Source: Cololabis saira (taxonomy: Eukaryota; Chordata; Actinopteri; Beloniformes; Belonidae). From it: a stretch of DNA of 64,000 bases. The position numbers were made by a program, and so were the translations under genes. The DNA lies in contig NC_084607.1 in NCBI RefSeq assembly GCF_033807715.1, positions 15,019,941 to 15,083,940 of the forward strand, given 5' to 3'. Below, one piece after another: positions 57,324-64,000 of this stretch (positions are counted from its first letter, which is position 1; every line of letters begins with the position of its first letter). The notes beneath the pieces were generated by a model that searched no databases, was not told the origin of the DNA, and was given only the letters and a program-made list of their open reading frames with translations.

Positions 57324-60300
57324 CATAATGGAGTCAACGATCAGGCCCCCAAAAAAATCTACCAGGAACTGCTGCTAGTGGAAACGCACTTAATGTTTGT
57401 GTCACATTGCAAATAACACAAAACCTGTGTAATGCATCTGAGCATCCCACAAACAATTTCTCTCTGGAGCATCAGAAACCTTCAGACAGAAGCTGATCTC
57501 ATCAGACAGCGTGCAACCCTCAATGGCCGTTGAAACCTTTAATCACAACACTCTAGTTGGCGATGGTGACCAAATCAAAGCCCTTCAGCTCCAGGCCTCC
57601 AGCCCTCCTCCTCCCCTTTGTGAAACAAGACGCTCTATCCGCTGCTCCACTAATCCTGCTTATCTTCTTTTCATAGTCTGATATTCCCAGTGTAGTGTGC
57701 CATCCACATCCACTGTGCTGGAACGGCCCATGCTCTCTGCATGACTCGCCTAAGTGACGTCTGAGCAATCACAGGAGAGAATCCACCTTTTACTCATTTC
57801 CCACCCTAGAGCTTCCTGGAGGATGTTGGCTCTGCTTCTCTGTGCAGGAGGTGGGTTGTTCCTCTTCCGCGCTGAGCTGAAGCAGTGTTACATGTGGATT
57901 TTGTGATTGTTGTGGCCTTTTTTGTAGCCATGTCCAAGATGTGTACATTTACAGTGAGCGACATTGTACCTCCCCCGAGTAAGAGCTGTGTGACACCCTG
58001 CGAGGTTTTCCAGAGATGGAAGTGTGTTGTAGCTGACCTCAGGAGGAAGGTTAAATGGAAAAGTTTTAGCCCCCAGAGTGTGATCCTCTCTTTCTCTTTT
58101 TTTTTGTTTGTTTGGACATCACACACCAAGACAAAATCATACAAAAAGCCAGCTATGTATGGGGTTTGAATCTGAATTTGGAGGTGTAGGGGGAGAAGGT
58201 GAAATAAAAAGGTGGCTTCTGGTTGTTCGGACTGTCAAAAGGTCTGTCTAGACATGATATGAAAACTTGGATTTGAACATAGACGAAATCTAGCAGTAAC
58301 ATAAAATTAACTTTTAATACTGACATTGGCTAACTTGTGAATTAGCTAACATCTTGTGACCTTAAACGAGTCTCCGACCGATTGTCTCAAAACCTACGTA
58401 ATCCTTTTGCAGCATTTTGCTTTTCTTTCTCCTTTTATTTCCCAAAACCAAAGGACCATAGCAAGAGACATTCATTCATTTACCAGCAGGCTGCGGAAAA
58501 TGGATGAGAGAGCAAATCTGAAACAAAGTCAGAACAATAAAACGAGAAACAAAGGCGCTGCTCGTCCTGCAGAGGTAGGCAAGGCCAGGCACAATGGGGA
58601 AGTCTTCGAAAAGCCCCCTCCTGCCGAGACACTCTTGGTCCCAGAAAGAAATAAAAAGAAGAAAAACGTCAGGAAAAGATTATTTTCATAAATTGAAACT
58701 CGCAAGGAAAAAGATGAAGCCACCATATGGGGAGGCAGTGGGAATAGAGTGTGGCTGCGCAGGACGGGGACCGATATGGGGAGTTAATGGGACTCAGGTG
58801 CTGTCCGTTGCCTCATCAGACCTCCCCTCCACTCTGACCAACAGCATGACTCAGAACTTGTTGCCACACACATCCATCTCATTTCTTTCCTGGGGTTCAT
58901 TCATTGTGCTCTGATATATTTGAATTTTTGGCCCTGAGTTTATCTCTCAAATCTCTAGAAATGCGCTAATCCCAAGTATCTCTCCCTGCTGTTCTAGTGA
59001 CGAGTATCTCAAAAAAGGATTCTTAGATGGATCACTTCAAAAACATTTCTGGTTCCGTTAGCAAAAAGGAAAAGAGAAAACATCCTAGAGCTATCGGTTC
59101 ACTTAAAGAACACGGACTTGACTATTTTCCTCAGGAGGAAACATCAGATTGATTTATATTTGCCTGTGCTACAAATGAAGATATACTTAGAAACCTCTGG
59201 AAGACAGCGAATAAGGATAAATAATTAGCTTTTCCCCATCAGTGTGAGTGCATGAGTGTTTGCTTTGATAGATTTATGTGAGTCAACACTCGCGCTGGTA
59301 ATCCATCCTGAAACTGAAAGGCCATCACGTTAAGGTATTTGTAAATCATATGAATATTTAAGATAACAGCTTGAATCAGCCAAACGCGGGACCTACAACA
59401 GCTATAATTCGGTTTCTTGCATAACAATGAGGACATGTTTTTCCTGGATTCATCAACCTCCTGCTACCCTCCACTCTTGAGAGAAATGTTCGATGCCTTT
59501 GCCAAAAATGTTGTCTTCCTCTCCTGCTGCTAGAATGACAACTCCCCCGATAGGTAAAGTTTTGCACCTTCCAGGAATGAGACGAGCCATGCCATAACAA
59601 CCAGTGGAGCACTGCGGGAGCCCCCAGATACCTTCAGCTCATCTGTTTTGGGTTTTTTTCATTCAATAAAAAAAAAAAACAACAACAAAAAAACCCAAAG
59701 TGCAGCCCGGCACTCGGACACAGTACAAATGTGAACCTGAGGGGTAGCCACTCTACAAACCGTGTCACATCCTGCCTTCAGCACCCGCCTTAGATAATGA
59801 GCGAGCCCACGCCAAAACACTCCCCTGTTTCATCTCGCTTTCAATAACCCACCGGGCTTTCAGTCGTTGCTTGTGATACTAAGTGGGTGAATTTTTACTT
59901 CAAAGCCTCGAATATGATAAACAATCTTAATTTATATAAGTAAAGCCCAGAAGGCTTACATCATTTTCGACACAAAGTCATTTTGCCTTAACAAATTTTA
60001 TTAAAATATTAAACTGGCAGAGATTTTGTATTTGTAAGAAATCTAATCAGACTTACTTAATTCCTAGTTTGTTTTATTGTTTTTCTCTTAATGCACATCC
60101 GCTGCTTTACCATTTCCTGAGTCGGGATAATTCTAGCTCCCTGTTCTGTATGTAGACAGTTACACAGAGTAAGATGTCATACAATTAGCACCATCTGTCT
60201 TCAGCCCAGTTCTCAATCCCAGCTGAATTTTTCTCATTTGCCTATCTAACAATCAGATTGGCCCCACGATCCCCAGAAGACGGCTCTCCACCTGTCCCCC

Positions 60301-63300
60301 AACAAGTAATTAAGCAGAAAACAAAATTGAAACCTACATTCCTTAATGATGCTTTTTGCACAGAACACTTAATCTGAGAAATGCAGCGTGCACTGGTGCC
60401 TCTTATGGAAGCCTTTCTTAAGCTTCCTTGGCTTCGTGGACTGTGAACAGACTCAAAATTGATTTGTTTCTTACATTGCAGGTCAGAAAAATTCAACAAA
60501 GGTTACGCTTATCCACAAAACATGATGACAGTAGGAATATTGCATGAATATGCTGCATGGTCTCATTCAAAGTGTCTCCAGCAGGCCAACACTGGAAGCA
60601 TGACCATAGGGCAACATCTGGCTTTCGTGCACCTGTGACGTTTATTTACATGTACTTCGTTAGGATTAGATGACGCTACAAATATGTACTAACTGATCTT
60701 TGAGTGACAGCTATGTTGTAACAGCTAGCTCTTATCATTTTAGCTACTTAGGGCTTAGCGCGGTCTTGATCTGACTTCTGAACTGTGACTAAAGACCTTG
60801 CAGTGCATAATTATTATTATTAAAAAGTGTTTTGTGGTGTTAATTGTTGGAGCGGACTTCCACAGCAACCTCTGGGTGTTTCTGAATGGCTCGAGGGATG
60901 GAGCTTAACAAAGCAGGCAGCAGCTGCTAGGAAAATACTTCTTATCACGATTTCTTATAATGTCAGGATTACGAATTTATCACAAATTTTTTTTGGGGTA
61001 TAGTTTGCAAGTAAAGAGCAGAACAATCATTCTTATTTCTTTTATTTCAACAACATAGCTCTAAATGTAGGCTAAAGTACCTTTTTTTAATTGGTGCGTG
61101 AAAGTTTGCCTAATTAAATTACATTAAACATTAGAGAATGTTGACATGGTTTAGGTTTCGTGTATGTATTAACCTGAAATTGAACACTTACTCTCTTAAC
61201 AGCACCACGTAACAGTAAACATCATCAATCAGAAATAAACATTTAATTGTCATTTGTTACAAAGCCAAAGCACTAAATAGCTTTAGGAAAATCACTACAT
61301 AAAAAATGTAAAGTAAAATTACCATTGTTTGCACCTTGCTGTGTGGAGAAAATCCACGACAGCTGCATATTAGCAATGATGATCGATGTTTTTCCATTTC
61401 AGAATGAACTCTTCTTTGGTGTTATTTTCATCCACGGATTCACGCTTGTGAAATCAAAGAGAATGACAGGACATGCATCTTAAAAGCAGTCATGAAATTG
61501 GCTAGTAACAAAAAGTGTGCCTGCAATAAAGAGAAAACCGTGAAAGCAGCATAGTGTTGGCATAGAACTGCAATGAATAGATTGTGCACAATTAGCCGTT
61601 CTCTCTGTAGGAGCAGATCATGGCACCCAGAACAGCCAACTCCGCCAGTGGATCCAACCTCCGGGTTGACCTGCACCTGTTTTCTTGTTTTTTTTTTTTT
61701 ATCTTTGATTAACTCCCCAGAGACCCAGTTCCCATGAAGCCCCTGGGACCCCGATGAAGAAATCAGGATGACAAGTGTCGTTGGTCCAGGGTGCTCCACC
61801 GGTTCTTGTTTCACCATTGGTATTTATTTTGGATGTTGTTTTGGTTGGGACATCTGAAATAAAGATAGATGGTTGGATTTGATCAGCATGTACGTATAGT
61901 TAGCAGCATAGGATAGCAAGCTAAGCCAAAGTAAAAACTGCTATCTTGTGGTAACTGAGCTAATTTGTCCATTTTGAAACCAATATTATGCCGTCCAGCA
62001 GACCCAAAAAAGGCCCCCAGCTGACCCTTTTGAAGAGATCCAGGGGGCTTTTCGTCTTATAGTCTAAGATCATAATGGAGATCCCAAGATACTTACGGTG
62101 TCATCACGTCTATGCCACATAGGATCATGAGCCTTTTATTGCATCATGTTCCCTCTTCCTTTTATTTCCCTTCTCTACTATCCCCTGTAAGAATAGACAT
62201 CAATACTTAAAATGTTGCAAGATTTATGTCTTTGATCCTGCACATCCCTACATGTATAACTGGCCCTCCTTGAGCATTTCACACAAGAAGCATGGCTTTC
62301 ATGAAATGAAATGTCATCATTGCTCTTTTAAATCACTTGTTTGTTCATTCAGAACTGAAATAATCAGTGGCCATCAATAATCAGTATAATTCCTCCGGCT
62401 CAATGAGCAACAATGAGCACATCCATATTAGATTCCCTCAGTAACAAACCTTGTATTCTTCATGAAAATAATCAGATTTAATGAATTAAATTAATAATGC
62501 ATTTACAAGGTTCTTCTCTAAACCACACTCCACTTTTTCAAATTTCATGAACTCTGGTGTTTTGTGTGCTCTTGTGGGTGGAAATGACTGAATCATGCCT
62601 CATTCTTGCCTCAGTTTGTTTGAAATTAGTTGAAATCTTAAAATAGCCCAACAACTGAACACCAGCCTTATTTATTAACTTTAGTTGTAACCATTTATTC
62701 ATTTTTCACAACCCAAACGAATTAAATATCTAGAAATGTTCTTACAATGGTGATTTTGTGATGAACTAATACCAAGAAGTGCAGAAAATGTAAGGAATAT
62801 TTGGGAGTTTTAAACTTGCTGATCCATACAGTTTTATTGTGTTTCCAGCTCTTCTGTTTACATAAATGAGAGGAGACAGAGTTTACACTCTTATGCAGTG
62901 TTTTGATTTGAACTACTTGAGCTTGGGTCAGTGGGTGTTTTCATTGTCCCAGGACCAATCAACGGTGATGATGTAACAAGAGTGGGTCTTCAAAGAGCCC
63001 AGCACACCAATTGTCTGAGTTTAGCTGCCGCACTACTAATCAAAAGCATTTCATTAATCGATCGTCGATGAGTATGACTCCCTGTAAAAAAGGAATTGTC
63101 AGTTTGCTGGTCTGGCACATTAAAGTGCATGTTAAGACAATGTCGAGAAGGAAAGTGTTTAGCAGTAATTTTAATGAGGCAATTGCTACTGTCCATCAGT
63201 CTGCAATGGTTAAAAGGCTACTGCCATACAATTTGGAGTCCATCATGCTGCAGTGATTATTCGCAAGTGTAATTATTCACCAGTTGAAACAATTCTAGAC

Positions 63301-63914
63301 AGCTGTCATAGCTGTCATAAAAACTCATGACGACCCAGTAATATTCTGCGAGGACATTATGAACGTAAGAGCCATTTCATGGGCTCACATTATAGTGGGG
63401 TTGGATGCATATGTAATTTTTCTCAGTCATTTCAAATTGGTGTTAAAGTTTGGTTTTCACTTCCAAGTTGAAGTTTAGGGTCTATAGAACAATTTGACTC
63501 CGAGTGTCAAACACACAGATAAAAAATGGCCTCTAGGGGGCGCGGCAAAATATGTAAACTGCTACAACTTTTGATTAGATTATCCAATTTTAACATATGA
63601 GGTATGTATGGATTCAGAATTAAAAGGAGAAACAGGTATACCAAGCATTTGGGGACCAGATTAAAAATAAATACACTTTTAGCCCAATATATTAAATGGA
63701 CACAAGCAAAATTGTGCTTTTTTAAAGATAAAGTCTGAAAATATCCTCACAGTTGCTAAGGAATTTTACTTTTTAATGTTATTTCATTAAGTCAATACTG
63801 TGTGGCAATTAAACTGAAATTGAAATGCTCCTCACTCTTCTATTCTATGCCCAAAATGTAGTAACAGCCATAATCTTTGTATGTATGGATTTAGGATCAG
63901 GAGTCCCAACTTTT

Positions 63915-63915
<1 letters not shown>
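57324..63915. other. Stretch without recognisable gene
   Basis: About 6.6 kb without transposon ends that I can recognise. Open frames up to 125 codons (61440-61817, minus) lack domains. The parts near 57.45-57.78 kb and 63.0-63.4 kb look free of repeats and may be conserved noncoding DNA, but that cannot be shown from one sequence. A CTAGGGGGCG word lies at 63533. Confidence 0.4.

Positions 63916-64000
<85 letters not shown>
63916..64000. repeat. (TCAA)n microsatellite, running off the window
   Basis: About 21 unbroken tetranucleotide units up to the last base. The true length is unknown. Confidence 0.95.

Noticed and set aside
61440..61817. 125-codon minus-strand frame
   Set aside because: No recognisable domain; residues look random and no splice or promoter context is visible.
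63916..64000. CRISPR-like array
   Set aside because: Pure tetranucleotide repeat with no spacers, in a eukaryotic genome.

Overview
The window looks like nuclear DNA of a teleost fish. It is AT-rich and has no bacterial-style operons. It is dotted with repeat families I recognise from ray-finned fish: jockey-superfamily LINE tails with short tandem ends, hAT, PIF/Harbinger and Tc1 elements, Ty3/Gypsy fragments, tRNA-like SINE pieces, and long CA, TA, CATA and TCAA microsatellites. I could support no host protein-coding exon, tRNA, rRNA or known small RNA gene. The species cannot be told from what is here. The window is either an intergenic desert or the inside of a very large intron.

Layout. 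Positions 1-14.5 kb are mostly featureless AT-rich DNA, with a nested hAT element near 3.0-3.7 kb and scattered repeat pieces at 3.9, 5.4-5.9, 6.1 and 9.8-10.25 kb. From 14.5 to 22.5 kb there is a TTAA-type MITE, LINE remnants (15.8, 18.4-19.3 and 21.75 kb) and a CA/TA microsatellite. From 26.5 to 29.8 kb lies a pile-up: a CATA microsatellite, a solo LTR, a Gypsy RNase H fragment, a minus-strand LINE, and the end of a Gypsy integrase with its 3' LTR. From 33.1 to 36.7 kb a Tc1-like relic is split by a PIF/Harbinger element that itself carries fold-backs. A hAT element with a zinc-finger relic and a perfect 8-bp target duplication follows, then another MITE. From 41.5 to 47.9 kb there are small SINE, LINE and MITE pieces. 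From 49.0 to 50.9 kb one hAT element sits inside another. From 54.8 to 57.3 kb a TIR element holds a young non-autonomous LTR retroelement. The window ends inside a TCAA microsatellite.

The most interesting object is the LTR element at 54868-56843. Its LTRs are nearly identical, its ATTCA target duplication is perfect, and it has a purine tract but no pol. Its body is one long proline/arginine-rich reading frame that starts inside the LTR. The frame contains two blocks of the same decapeptide written with different codons, a pattern that points to selection on the peptide. The frame is now broken by one in-frame stop. Insertion boundaries in several places are exact enough to order the events: TIR element, then LTR element; Tc1, then PIF/Harbinger; outer hAT, then inner hAT.

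The genes here do not form a pathway. What works together is terminal repeats and transposase or reverse-transcriptase relics. Every coding relic seen has at least one stop or frameshift, or is a fragment.
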